DNA of 57,372 nucleotides from Streptomyces hygroscopicus subsp. hygroscopicus (GTDB lineage Bacteria; Actinomycetota; Actinomycetes; Streptomycetales; Streptomycetaceae). The notes beneath the pieces are model-generated. The model was given only the letters and a program-made list of their open reading frames with translations. It made no database searches and was not told the DNA's origin. Position 1 is the stretch's first letter; every line of letters starts with the position of its first letter. The stretch lies in the NCBI RefSeq assembly GCF_001553455.1, contig NZ_BBOX01000083.1, positions 1 to 57,372 of the forward strand, written 5' to 3'. Shown in pieces: positions 24,284 to 33,298 of this stretch. Both the position numbers and the translations under genes were made by a program.

Positions 24284-25161
24284 CCACCCGGACCACCGGC
24301 TTCTCCGAAGAAGATTCGGTCGACATCGTCACCGAGAGCTTCGCCGGCACCCCGGACGCACGGCTGAAGCAGGTCATGACGAAGCTGGTCGAGCACCTGC
24401 ACGCGTTCGTGAAGGACATCGAGCCCACCGAGGCGGAATGGCAACGAGCGATCGACTTCCTCACCGCGACCGGGCACATGTGCGACGACACCCGCCAGGA
24501 GTTCGTCCTGCTGTCCGACGTGCTGGGAGTGTCCATGCTGGTCGACGCGATCAACAACCGGAAGTCCGCGGCCGCCACCGACACCACCGTCCTCGGCCCG
24601 TTCCACATGGTCGACTCACCGCCACGCGAGCTGGGCGCGAACATCTCACTGGACGGCAAGGGCGAGCCCTGCGTGTTCGCCGGACAGGTCCGGTCGTCCG
24701 ACGGAACACCGCTGCCCGGAGCGCGGGTGGACGTGTGGCAGGCCAACGGAGCCGGCTTCTACGACGTCCAGCAGCCCGGGACACAACCCGAGCGCAACCT
24801 GCGGGGACTGTTCACCGCTGACGACGACGGCCGCTTCTGGTTGCGGACCGTGGTCCCCCGCTACTACCCGATCCCGGACGACGGACCGGTCGGCCGGCTG
24901 CTCACCGCCACCGGGCGACACCCCAACCGCCCCGCGCACATCCACGTCATCGCCGAAGCCGACGGGCACGCCCCCGTCACCACCCACGTCTTCGTCGAAG
25001 ACAGTCCGTACCTGGACTCCGACACGGTGTTCGGGGTGAAGGAGTCGCTGATCAGGCCGGTCACGACCGTTGACGATCCGCTCCGCGCCGGGCAGTACGG
25101 TGTCGCCAACCCCTTCCGGCTGCTGACGTTCGACGTCGTCCTGGACCGGGTACGGCCATGA
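24280..25161 (+). CDS. Hydroxyquinol 1,2-dioxygenase-type intradiol dioxygenase, 293 aa
   Basis: Non-heme Fe(III) dioxygenase that cleaves a catechol ring, here most likely hydroxyquinol to maleylacetate. The N-terminal helical dimer domain (residues 1-100) is followed by the intradiol core: VLGPFHMVDSPP, GARVDVWQANGAGFYDVQ, two iron tyrosines around VVPRYYPIPDDGPVG, and iron histidines in RPAHIHV. The neighbouring maleylacetate reductase distinguishes it from ordinary catechol dioxygenases, whose product needs a muconate cycloisomerase that is absent here. ATG overlaps the previous stop and its own stop overlaps the next start. Confidence 0.93.
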   Translation: MTTRTTGFSEEDSVDIVTESFAGTPDARLKQVMTKLVEHLHAFVKDIEPTEAEWQRAIDFLTATGHMCDDTRQEFVLLSDVLGVSMLVDAINNRKSAAATDTTVLGPFHMVDSPPRELGANISLDGKGEPCVFAGQVRSSDGTPLPGARVDVWQANGAGFYDVQQPGTQPERNLRGLFTADDDGRFWLRTVVPRYYPIPDDGPVGRLLTATGRHPNRPAHIHVIAEADGHAPVTTHVFVEDSPYLDSDTVFGVKESLIRPVTTVDDPLRAGQYGVANPFRLLTFDVVLDRVRP

Positions 25162-26219
25162 GCCACCGCTTCGTCCACGAGAACCGTCCGGGCCGGGTCG
25201 TCTTCGCGGCGGGCGCGAGATCACGGCTGCCCGAGGAGATCGACCGGCTCGGCCTGCACCGGCTCATCGTGGTGTGCACACCCGGACACGCCGGCCTGGC
25301 CGCCGAACTGGCGGCCCCGCTCGGCGAGCGGATCGCCGATCTGCACCCGCACGCCACGATGCACGTGCCGGCAGCCATCGCGGCGAAGGCCGTGGCGCGA
25401 GCGCGGGAGACCGGCGCGGACGGTTGCCTCGCCATCGGCGGTGGCTCCGCGATCGGCCTGGCCAAGGCCGTCGCGAAGGACACCGGCCTGCCGATCGTCG
25501 CCGTGCCGACCACCTACGCCGGATCGGAGATGACGCCGATCTGGGGCCTGACCGCCGATGGCCGGAAGACCACCGGACGGGACCCCCGCGTCCTGCCGTC
25601 CGTTGTGGTTTACGACCCGGAACTGACCACGACGCTCCCGCCCGCGCTGTCGGTGACCAGTGGCATGAACGCCCTCGCGCACGCCGCGGAGGCCCTGTAC
25701 GCGCCCGACGGTTCGCCGATCCACACGCTGGTGGCGGCGGAATCGGCGCGGGCCCTGGCCGACGCGCTGCCTCGGGTGGCCGCCGATCCGCACGACACCG
25801 ACGCCCGCTCCGACGCCCTGTACGGGGCCTGGCTCGCCGGCAGCGTACTGGGTGCGACCACGATGTCCCTGCACCACAAGCTCTGCCACATCCTCGGCGG
25901 CACCTTCGATCTGCCGCACGCCGAGACCCACACCGCGGTCCTCCCCCACGTGCTCGCCTTCAACCTCCCGGCAGCGCCGGCGGCGCGGACCGCGCTGGAG
26001 ACGGCACTCGGCACCACCGAGCCGGCTTCGCACCTGTTCCACCTCGCGCAGGGCCTCGGCGCCGAGATGTCGCTCACGGCACTGGGCATGCCCGAGGACG
26101 GCGTGGAGACCGTTGTCTCCCAAGCACTCGCCGCGCCCTACGCCAATCCCAGGCCCATCACGGAGGCCGGCATCCGCCACCTCCTCGGCCACGCGCTCAG
26201 CGCCGTCGCACCCGCATAG
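25158..26219 (+). CDS. Maleylacetate reductase (iron-containing alcohol dehydrogenase family), 353 aa
   Basis: NAD(P)H-dependent reduction of maleylacetate to 3-oxoadipate. The dehydroquinate-synthase-like fold shows the cofactor loop AIGGGSAIGLAKA, PTTYAGSEMTPIWG, and HHKLCHILGGTFDLPHAETH in the metal-site region, typical of maleylacetate reductases. Overlap with the dioxygenase (ATGA) supports joint function in the hydroxyquinol pathway. The 3-oxoadipate-to-succinyl-CoA enzymes are not in the window. Confidence 0.93.
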   Translation: MSHRFVHENRPGRVVFAAGARSRLPEEIDRLGLHRLIVVCTPGHAGLAAELAAPLGERIADLHPHATMHVPAAIAAKAVARARETGADGCLAIGGGSAIGLAKAVAKDTGLPIVAVPTTYAGSEMTPIWGLTADGRKTTGRDPRVLPSVVVYDPELTTTLPPALSVTSGMNALAHAAEALYAPDGSPIHTLVAAESARALADALPRVAADPHDTDARSDALYGAWLAGSVLGATTMSLHHKLCHILGGTFDLPHAETHTAVLPHVLAFNLPAAPAARTALETALGTTEPASHLFHLAQGLGAEMSLTALGMPEDGVETVVSQALAAPYANPRPITEAGIRHLLGHALSAVAPA

Positions 26220-26394
26220 CCCCGCATCCACCCGGCCGTTTACCGTCGCAACCGGGCTCAACGGATCCCTCTCGTCCCTGCTCCTACCAGCCGCCGTCCG
26301 CATCCTCGCGCTGACTGCCGACGCACAGTGTGCGGCAACGCGGACGGGCCCCGCCACGCAAGAGCCGGCTCCGGCCGGCCGAGAAAGGACACTC

Positions 26395-27147
26395 ATGCGC
26401 CTGCCCGACAAGGTAGCCCTGATCACCGGTGCCGCCAGCGGTATGGGACGTGCCACCGCCGAAGCGTTCTGCCGCGAGGGCGCGACCGTCGTCATCGCCG
26501 ACATCGCCGACGAGGACGGTGCCTCGGCCGTCGACGGGATCCGGGCCGCCGGCGGGCAGGCCCGTTACCTGCACCTCGACGTCACGGACGAAAGCTCATG
26601 GACCGCCGCGATCGAGGCGGTCCTCGCGGAGTTCGGACGGCTCGACATCCTGGTCAACAACGCGGGGATCAGCGGCACCTTCGACCCCGACCTGACCAGC
26701 ACCCGGTTCTTCGACCAGCTCATGCGGGTCAACGCGAAGGGTGTGTTCCTCGGCATCAAGCACGGCGCCGCCGCCATGGCCCGATCCGGCGGCGGCTCGA
26801 TCGTCAACCTGTCCTCCATCTCGGCCTCGATCGGCCAGATCGGCGTGCACCTGGGCTACGGCGCGTCAAAGGCCGCCGTGAAGTCGATGACGACCACCGC
26901 GGCGGTGCACTACGCCGATGCCGGGATCCGGGTCAACGCGGTCGCACCGGGCATGCTGCCGGCGATGCGCACCTCCCGGGGCTCCGCCGACCCGGTGTGG
27001 CGGGCCAAGCAGATCGACGGGGTGCCGATGAAGCGGGCCGGGGAGGTACGGGAGGTCGCCGACGCCGTCCTCTTCCTCGCCAGCGAAGAGGCCTCCTACA
27101 TCACCGGAGTCGAGATTCTGGTCGACGGCGGACTGACCGCCGTCTGA
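26395..27147 (+). CDS. Short-chain dehydrogenase/reductase, 250 aa
   Basis: Classical SDR: TGAASGMG cofactor loop, ADIADEDG (Asp favouring NAD), NNAG, Ser in VNLSSIS, YGASKAA, and the closing TGVEILVDGGLT. The ATG at 26395 has GAGAAAGGA upstream. A 175-base gap separates it from the maleylacetate reductase, so it may have its own promoter, but it shares strand and context with the aromatic operon. The substrate is unknown. Confidence 0.92.
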   Translation: MRLPDKVALITGAASGMGRATAEAFCREGATVVIADIADEDGASAVDGIRAAGGQARYLHLDVTDESSWTAAIEAVLAEFGRLDILVNNAGISGTFDPDLTSTRFFDQLMRVNAKGVFLGIKHGAAAMARSGGGSIVNLSSISASIGQIGVHLGYGASKAAVKSMTTTAAVHYADAGIRVNAVAPGMLPAMRTSRGSADPVWRAKQIDGVPMKRAGEVREVADAVLFLASEEASYITGVEILVDGGLTAV

Positions 27148-27165
27148 CCCCCGCGCCCGGAAGGT

Positions 27166-27196
27166 GGACGTACGGCCTTCCGGTGCCCGTACGTCC
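27166..27196. terminator. Bidirectional hairpin between convergent SDR and aminopeptidase genes
   Basis: A perfect 10-bp stem, GGACGTACGG (27166-27175) with CCGTACGTCC (27187-27196), encloses an 11-base loop, 18 bases after the SDR stop and 68 bases after the aminopeptidase stop. Confidence 0.65.
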
Positions 27197-27264
27197 GCAC
27201 AGTGGGCGGCGCTCCCTGCATTTTTCACCGGCATTGCCACGCCAACGGGCTCAGCGGCTTTCGC

Positions 27265-28632
27265 TCAGCTGATCAGCTCCCCCATCCACGCCTCGATCGC
27301 GTCCGGTGTGCGCGGCAGGGCACCCGACATCAGCCGCGCTCCTTCGGCGGTGACGACCAGGTCGTCCTCGATGCGCACGCCGATGCCCCGCAGTTCGGCC
27401 GGCAGCGTCTCGTCGTCGGGCTGGAAGTAGAGGCCGGGCTCGACCGTCAGCACCTGCCCCTCCTCCAGCACCCCGTCCGGATAGGTCTCCGCCCGCGCCT
27501 GCGCACAGTCGTGGACGTCCAGCCCGAGCATGTGCCCGCTGCCGCACAGGGTGTAGCGACGGTGCAGGTCACCCTCCGGGCTCTTGAGCACGCCCCACTC
27601 CGTGAGCCCTTCCGCGATCACGCGCATCGCGGCCCGGTGGAAGTCACGGAAGCTCGCGCCCGGTCTGAGCGCCGCGATACCCGCGTCCTGGGCGGCGAGC
27701 ACGAGCTCGTACACCTGCCGTTGCAGGTGGGAGAACCGCCCGGAGAGAGGGAGGGTGCGCGTGATGTCGGCGGTGTAGAGGCTGTCTGTCTCCACGCCCG
27801 CGTCCAGCAGCAGCAACGTCCCCGCTTCCAGGGGCCCGTCGTTGCGTATCCAGTGCAGGACGCAGGCGTGGGCGCCGGACGCCACGATGGTCTCGTAGCC
27901 GGTGCCGTTGCCCTCGGCGCGGGCGCGCAGGCCGAAGACGCCCTCGATCCAGCGCTCGCCGCGCGGGTGGGCGAGGGCGCGCGGCAGGTCACGCACCACG
28001 TCTTCGAAACCGGCGACGGTGTGGTCCACGGCGAGCTGCAGCTGGTGTGCCTCCCAAGCGTCCTTGACGAGCCTCAGTTCGCTGAGCGTGGAGGCGAGTT
28101 CGGCGTCGGCCGTGGCGTCGCGGCCCGGCGGCAGTTCCCCCTGGCCGCCGAGGACGGCGCAGCGGATGCCGGTCATCCGCTCGGTCTCGTCGAGGTCGGG
28201 GCGCCGGCCGACCCAGAACTCGCCGTAGCGCCGGTCCCGGTAGAAGCCGCCGCCGGCGCGCGGTGAGCGGGGCCGCACGTACAGGACCGCCTCGTGCCGG
28301 TGGGGTCCGTCCGGCTCCAGGACCAGGACGTGCCCGGCCTGCTCCTCGCCGGTCAGACCGGTGAGCCAGGCGTACCCGCTGTGCGGCCGGAAGCGGTGGT
28401 CGCAGTCGTTCGAGCGGACCCTCAGCTCGCCCGCGGGGATGATCAGACGCTCGCCGGGGAAGCGGGCGGACAGCCGGGCGCGGCGGGCGTGGGTGAAGTC
28501 GGCGGCGTCCAGCCGGATGTCCATGGGCAGCGGCGTCGGCGCCCAGTCCCCCGCCATGAACGTCTCGAACTCCGGTGAGGCGGGCAGGTCGTGACTGACC
28601 GTCCGGGGTGCGCCGGTCAAGGGTTGGTTCAT
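27265..28632 (-). CDS. pepP: Xaa-Pro aminopeptidase P (M24B), 455 aa
   Basis: Cytoplasmic dimetal peptidase that removes N-terminal residues preceding proline. The N-terminal AMP_N domain (residues 35-185; RSNDCDHRFRPHSGYAWLTG) is followed by the pita-bread domain with metal ligands in LLLDAGVE, TADITRTLP, GSGHMLGLDVHD, LTVEPGLYF and GVRIEDD. ATG at 28632 follows GAGGAGG. It is divergent from a secreted collagenase-like protease, suggesting a proline-rich peptide use module. Confidence 0.95.
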   Translation of the reverse strand: MNQPLTGAPRTVSHDLPASPEFETFMAGDWAPTPLPMDIRLDAADFTHARRARLSARFPGERLIIPAGELRVRSNDCDHRFRPHSGYAWLTGLTGEEQAGHVLVLEPDGPHRHEAVLYVRPRSPRAGGGFYRDRRYGEFWVGRRPDLDETERMTGIRCAVLGGQGELPPGRDATADAELASTLSELRLVKDAWEAHQLQLAVDHTVAGFEDVVRDLPRALAHPRGERWIEGVFGLRARAEGNGTGYETIVASGAHACVLHWIRNDGPLEAGTLLLLDAGVETDSLYTADITRTLPLSGRFSHLQRQVYELVLAAQDAGIAALRPGASFRDFHRAAMRVIAEGLTEWGVLKSPEGDLHRRYTLCGSGHMLGLDVHDCAQARAETYPDGVLEEGQVLTVEPGLYFQPDDETLPAELRGIGVRIEDDLVVTAEGARLMSGALPRTPDAIEAWMGELIS

Positions 28633-28690
28633 CGGTCCTCCTCGATCCGTACGTCGGCGAGCCCTCCCGCGATCCGTGGCGCCGAGAGCC

Positions 28691-28730
28691 TTGCCAGTGC
28701 AATATCACATTATTATGTTACGCATCACAT
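28691..28730 (+). promoter_or_regulatory. Promoter and ATCACAT direct repeats before the collagenase gene
   Basis: TTGCCA (28691-28696) and TATGTT (28714-28719) are 17 bases apart, a good sigma-70-type promoter. ATCACAT occurs at 28704-28710 and 28724-28730, 20 bases apart (two helical turns), overlapping the spacer and the start region, as for a regulator binding one face of the DNA. The segment is strikingly A+T-rich for this genome. Confidence 0.55.
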
Positions 28731-28811
28731 GGCGCCATACAGGGGGCAGTTCGATGCCCTGAGAGACACCGCTGCCCCGCATTTCTTGCCATCTCCCCAC
28801 AGGAGCCAACG

Positions 28812-31187
28812 GTGTTCCAGTCGAGAAACCCGCACGGACTACCGCGCAGATCCACCCGCGGATCCACGCGCAGAAGTCTGCTCACCGCCGTGGCGGCGGT
28901 GACGCTCTGCGTCACGACGGTCCCGTCCGGTCACGCGGCCACCCCCGCTGCCCCGCGGCCTTCGGTGTCGCATCCGGCCGCCTCGCCCGGCCCCTTCGAC
29001 CCGGTCGACCGCCTGGCCGAGGCCCCGGGCCAGGTCCGGAGGGTCCCGGCCCCCGGCGGCCTCACCGACGGCCGTGTCCCCGGGCCTCCGACGCCCGGGC
29101 CGAAGGGCCGGGGCCGCCCCGTCACTCCGCATGCCACCCTCGGCAAGGCATCCGTGCCCTGCACGCTCGATGGCGTCACGACCCTGTCCCCGGAGCGCTT
29201 CGCCGACTTCCTGGCCGATCCCGCCGTCACCGCCGACGGCTGTCTGCGCTCGATCCTGTGGACCTGGGACCCGCGACTCGCCCCCGTCATGTCGGACGAG
29301 CACGTGCAGGCCGTCTCCCACCGCATCACCCGGCTCGCCGCCTCCCACGACGGCGAGGACGGCAGCCACCTGCTGGAGATGTTCACCTACCTGCACGCGG
29401 TGGCGTACCAGGACTTCTCGCACGACGAGATCGACGTCACCGACGCTCCGACCGTGAGCGCCATGCGCGAAGCCGTCGACGCCTTCGGCTCGGCCGCCCA
29501 CACCTTCGACGTCACCCGCCCCAACGCCGAGACCCTGCGCGAAGCCCTCGACGCGGCCTCCGCCCCCGGCTTGCGTCAGCATCAACTCCCCCTGATCAAG
29601 CGGGTGCTGGCCACCATGGACGCCCAGCACCCCGGCACCTCCCAGGACACCTCCTGGGCCGGTGCCGCCCTCGCCGCGCTGACCGTGAACTACCTCGGCG
29701 TCCACCCCGGCAACAAGGACGCCGCCTTCCACGCCGCGGCCGCGGCGGACCCCTCGTACCGGGCCGTGTTCAGGTCCTTCGCGGGCTACACCCACCTCAA
29801 GGACGGGCCCAACGCCTGGGTGGTACGCGACGCGCTCAGCGAGTACGGCCGCTTCGGCCAGATCGAAGGGCTCCGCGACGAGATCGTCTCCGGCCTCGGC
29901 GGCCTCCTGGACACCACGGCCCGCAACTTCGGGGACAGCAGCGCCCCCTGGGCGAAGGTCGCCACCTGGCTGGGGGTATTCGAAAGCTGCGCCCCCTACC
30001 ACGTGTGCAAGGGCGACATCGAGAAGCGTCTCTTCCCGTACACGTACACATACGGCACCGACGGCACCGACGGCATCCAGGTCCGCACCGCCCTCGGCCA
30101 GGACACCGTCGACCAGCTCTACTACGCGAGCAAGCAGGTCAAGGCACAGTTCCACCGTGTCCTGGGCACGGAGGCGCCGCTGGCGGGCGACACCAACGCC
30201 ACTTTGCACATCGTCCTGTACGGCTCCCGCGCCGACTACGAGAACTTCCACCCGCTCCTCACCGGCATGGGCACCGACAACGGCGGCATCTACATCGAGC
30301 GGGGGGCCACCTTCTACACGTATCAGCGCCGTGTCCCGCAGGACTCCAGCCTGACCCTGGAGGAGCTGTTCCGGCACGAGTACACGCACTACCTCAACGG
30401 TCGCTGGGCGGTGCCCGGCAGCTTCGGCGAAGCTCCCTGGTACGAGGGTGACCGGACCACCGCGATGGACGAGGGCACGGCCGAGTTCTTCGACGGCGCC
30501 ACCCGCGACGACGGCATCCGGGTCCGCACGTCCCTGGTTCAGGGGATCATCAACGACACGGCCGGCGGCGGGCCGCGCATGACCGTGAACCAGCTCCTGC
30601 ACGCCACGTACGACGGCGACGGCTTCCGCTTCTACGACTACGCGGGCACGTTCTTCGAGTTCCTGTGGACCGAACACCCCTCCCTCCTGCGGGAGATGTA
30701 CCGCGACCTGCGCTCCGACGACCCGGCGGCCTTCGACGCCTGGCGCGACCGACTCGGAAGGGACGCGGGACTGCAGAGCGCGTACGACGGCTTCCTGGAC
30801 CGACAGATCGCCCACGCCGGCGACTTGTACGTGCCCCACACCACCTACACGCCCCTCGGTGAACTCCGTGACACCTCGACCGACCAGATCCGCTCCTCCT
30901 TCACCGCGATGACCGCATCCGAACCGGACTGCCGTGCCACCGGCGCGCCGGAGCGTCCCCGGTTCGTCTGCACCGGCCGGATCACCGCGAACCTCACCGA
31001 TGCCGGCAACGCGGACGCGGTCTTCACGGACATGTCCGAGACGGTCGACTACTTCCTCCTCGACCGGGCCGCGGGCGGCGACAACAACCTGACCGACATG
31101 AACTGCTGGTTCGGCGACGTGGACATCTGGTCCAACCAGCGCGCGGGCACGTCGGACTACACCTGCGAGGGTCCCCTCCGCGGCTGA
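28812..31187 (+). CDS. Secreted M9-family collagenase-like metalloprotease, 791 aa
   Basis: Large secreted zinc protease. A twin-basic N region and hydrophobic core (SLLTAVAAVTLCVTTVPSGHA) form the signal peptide; residues 45-120 are a Pro-rich linker; residues 130-480 are the collagenase activator-type helical domain; the peptidase domain has HEYTH with a downstream Glu in DEGTAEFFDG. The C terminus has paired cysteines (DCRATG, RFVCTG, MNCWFG, DYTCEG) and replaces the usual PKD or collagen-binding repeats. GTG at 28812 is six bases after AGGAG. It is divergent from aminopeptidase P. Collagen as the natural substrate is not proven. Confidence 0.9.
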   Translation: MFQSRNPHGLPRRSTRGSTRRSLLTAVAAVTLCVTTVPSGHAATPAAPRPSVSHPAASPGPFDPVDRLAEAPGQVRRVPAPGGLTDGRVPGPPTPGPKGRGRPVTPHATLGKASVPCTLDGVTTLSPERFADFLADPAVTADGCLRSILWTWDPRLAPVMSDEHVQAVSHRITRLAASHDGEDGSHLLEMFTYLHAVAYQDFSHDEIDVTDAPTVSAMREAVDAFGSAAHTFDVTRPNAETLREALDAASAPGLRQHQLPLIKRVLATMDAQHPGTSQDTSWAGAALAALTVNYLGVHPGNKDAAFHAAAAADPSYRAVFRSFAGYTHLKDGPNAWVVRDALSEYGRFGQIEGLRDEIVSGLGGLLDTTARNFGDSSAPWAKVATWLGVFESCAPYHVCKGDIEKRLFPYTYTYGTDGTDGIQVRTALGQDTVDQLYYASKQVKAQFHRVLGTEAPLAGDTNATLHIVLYGSRADYENFHPLLTGMGTDNGGIYIERGATFYTYQRRVPQDSSLTLEELFRHEYTHYLNGRWAVPGSFGEAPWYEGDRTTAMDEGTAEFFDGATRDDGIRVRTSLVQGIINDTAGGGPRMTVNQLLHATYDGDGFRFYDYAGTFFEFLWTEHPSLLREMYRDLRSDDPAAFDAWRDRLGRDAGLQSAYDGFLDRQIAHAGDLYVPHTTYTPLGELRDTSTDQIRSSFTAMTASEPDCRATGAPERPRFVCTGRITANLTDAGNADAVFTDMSETVDYFLLDRAAGGDNNLTDMNCWFGDVDIWSNQRAGTSDYTCEGPLRG

Positions 31188-31217
31188 CGTACGAGGCGCG
31201 CAGGCAGTGTCAGCGTC

Positions 31218-31235
31218 CGGCCGGAAGTCCGGCCG
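31218..31235. terminator. Hairpin between convergent collagenase and hydrolase genes
   Basis: CGGCCGG (31218-31224) and CCGGCCG (31229-31235) form a 7-bp stem with a four-base loop, 30 bases after the protease stop. Confidence 0.45.
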
Positions 31236-31325
31236 CGAAGTAACGCGAACCAGGCCGGACGGAAGTCGCTCGACCACTGCAGAGATGTCGGCGGATCCCA
31301 TCCGCACACCCATCGGGGCCGGTGC

Positions 31326-31937
31326 TCATGGGGTTTGTCCAGGGGCGGGGCGTGTGGCGGGCACACCGGGCGACGCACCGGCCAGCTCGCGCACGAATTC
31401 CTCCGCCCGAGGCCATGCGCCGTAGCCCGAGGCGGGGTTGAGGTGTCCGACGGGGCCGAGGACCACCAGGCGGCTCCCCCATGCCCGCGCCAGGCCGGCG
31501 ACGCGACCGGCGTGGGCCAGGGGATCGTTGGTGCTCGCTGCGACGATGCTGGGGAAGGGCAGAGGTGTCCGCGGAGTCGGCGTCCAGCCGTTTCCGGCCA
31601 GGGTCTCCGGAGTGGGGTAGCCCTCCGGCAGCCGGCGTTCGAAGTCCGGCGGCGCGGCCAGCAGCGCGCCCCTGACCGGACGGTGGTGCCGTTGCGCCCA
31701 GTGCACGGTGGTCATCACCCCGGCGCTGTGGGCGACCAGCACCACCGGGCCGCGGATGTCCGACAGCACCTCCTCCAGGGCGGCGACCTGGGCGCGGCGG
31801 TTCAGCCGGTCCTTCTCCAGCGGCGGTACCGAACGGCAGTTTTCGATCGTGTCGGCGAGAATGGTCTGCCAGTGGTCCGGCATGTGATCGCGCAGTCCGG
31901 GGACCATCACGATCGTCGGCGGCGGGGTGCGGCTCAT
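31326..31937 (-). CDS. RBBP9/YdeN-type serine hydrolase, 203 aa
   Basis: Small alpha/beta hydrolase of the RBBP9/YdeN family. Signature elements: VMVPGLRDHMPDHWQTIL at the N terminus, nucleophile in VAHSAGV, acid in AASTNDPLAH, histidine in VGHLNPASGYGAWP. ATG overlaps the MFS stop (ATGA), making it the last gene of the AraC-controlled minus-strand operon. The family's physiological substrates are unknown. Confidence 0.9.
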   Translation of the reverse strand: MSRTPPPTIVMVPGLRDHMPDHWQTILADTIENCRSVPPLEKDRLNRRAQVAALEEVLSDIRGPVVLVAHSAGVMTTVHWAQRHHRPVRGALLAAPPDFERRLPEGYPTPETLAGNGWTPTPRTPLPFPSIVAASTNDPLAHAGRVAGLARAWGSRLVVLGPVGHLNPASGYGAWPRAEEFVRELAGASPGVPATRPAPGQTP

Positions 31938-33268
31938 GACGCGTACTCCAAGGTGGTGACGGCCTGGTCGGAGGTCAGCAGCCCCAGGCGGCGCAGATCT
32001 TTTTCGTAGGAGAACCTGCCGATGGTGAAGGCCACGCCGGCCGCGAGCGCGACCAGCGGGACCACCCGCAGCGCGCCGAGCAGGCCCCAGTGGTCCGCGA
32101 GCAGCCCGGTCACCGCGGGCCCCGGGGCAAGCCCGAGCAGACTGTTGGCCAGGGTGAGTGTGGCCATGGCCGTCGCCGCGATGGCGGCCGGGGTCAGCCT
32201 CGCCACCATGGCCGCCGCCGGGCCGGCCGTGCCGCCGACCACCAGGGTCCCGGCGGCGATCAGCGTGAGCTGCGGCGGGCCGGCCGGCAGCTGGAACGCG
32301 GTCATCAGCAGAACGAGCGAACCGAGGCTGCAGGCGATCGCGACGGTCCACTTCCGGGTCCCGGCCCTCCTGCTGAGGCGGTCCGCGACGACTCCGCAGA
32401 GGATCATTCCCGTGCCGCTGATCAGCGCGAAACCCCCGGCAGCCAGTCCGGCCTTCCCGGTGGCCAGGTCGTAGTAGCGGTTGAGGAAGCTGGGCATCCA
32501 GGCCAGCAGGGCCATCGTGATGAACATCTGGGCTCCGCTGCCGATGTAGGCGCAGATGACGGAGACCGAGGAGAACAGCCGCCGCAGCTGGGGCCGGAGG
32601 GGAGCACGTGCACCGGACCGGCCGCCGTGCTCGCCCGGGACCGGCCCGAGCCTCTTCTCGGTGACCACGAGACCGTAGGCCACGGCCAGCGCCAGTCCGA
32701 AGGCCCCCATGGCGGCGAACGCCCAGCGCCAGCCGTACGCCTGGGCTATGACGCCGCCGGCCGACACACCCAGCACGGAGCCGAACGACCCTCCGGCCAT
32801 GAAGGCGCCGGAGAGCGTGGCCCGCAGACGGACGGGGAAGACGCTGAGGACCACCGCGATACCCACACTCCCGTAGGCCGCCTCTCCGACGCCCACGAAG
32901 AACCGGCCCACGAGCATCTGGTCGTAGCCGGCGGAAACGGCACAGCCCAACGTCGCCAGACTCCACACCACCGCGGCGATCACCAGGCTCCTGACCCTGC
33001 CCCACCGGTCCGCGACGAGCGACAGGGGGAAGGTGAGCACACCGACCATCAGGGCCACGATGCCGCTGAGCGAGCCCAACTGCGAGTCGGAGAGCAGCCA
33101 TTCGGCCTTCAGCTGAGGAAAGACGGCGTTCAGGACCTGCCGCGACATGTAGTCGGAGAGCAGAAGCCCGAAACTCAGGGCGAACACCAGCCAGGCGTAG
33201 CCGCGGGATACGGCCGGTGTGACGGGAGACGTCTCCGGCGCCTTCGTGGCGGTCGTGTGCGGTCCCAT
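31934..33268 (-). CDS. MFS transporter (anion/aromatic-acid symporter-like), 444 aa
   Basis: Twelve hydrophobic segments with motif A as LVADRWGRVRSLV and a second copy VADRLSRRAGTRKW. The N-terminal block LSFGLLLSDYMSRQVLNAVFPQL resembles organic-anion and aromatic-acid symporters. The internal ATG at 33268, seven bases after AAAGGTG, is preferred over a GTG nine bases upstream. It follows the TauD gene by 30 bases and overlaps the hydrolase. It presumably imports the compound degraded by this regulon. Confidence 0.9.
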   Translation of the reverse strand: MGPHTTATKAPETSPVTPAVSRGYAWLVFALSFGLLLSDYMSRQVLNAVFPQLKAEWLLSDSQLGSLSGIVALMVGVLTFPLSLVADRWGRVRSLVIAAVVWSLATLGCAVSAGYDQMLVGRFFVGVGEAAYGSVGIAVVLSVFPVRLRATLSGAFMAGGSFGSVLGVSAGGVIAQAYGWRWAFAAMGAFGLALAVAYGLVVTEKRLGPVPGEHGGRSGARAPLRPQLRRLFSSVSVICAYIGSGAQMFITMALLAWMPSFLNRYYDLATGKAGLAAGGFALISGTGMILCGVVADRLSRRAGTRKWTVAIACSLGSLVLLMTAFQLPAGPPQLTLIAAGTLVVGGTAGPAAAMVARLTPAAIAATAMATLTLANSLLGLAPGPAVTGLLADHWGLLGALRVVPLVALAAGVAFTIGRFSYEKDLRRLGLLTSDQAVTTLEYAS

Positions 33269-33298
33269 GGGCGTCACCTTTTCGTCGTCGGCCGGGGC

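Noticed and set aside
28839..31313. 824-codon antisense frame over the collagenase gene
   Set aside because: Mirrors third-position G+C of the sense gene and shows no conserved motif or ribosome site.
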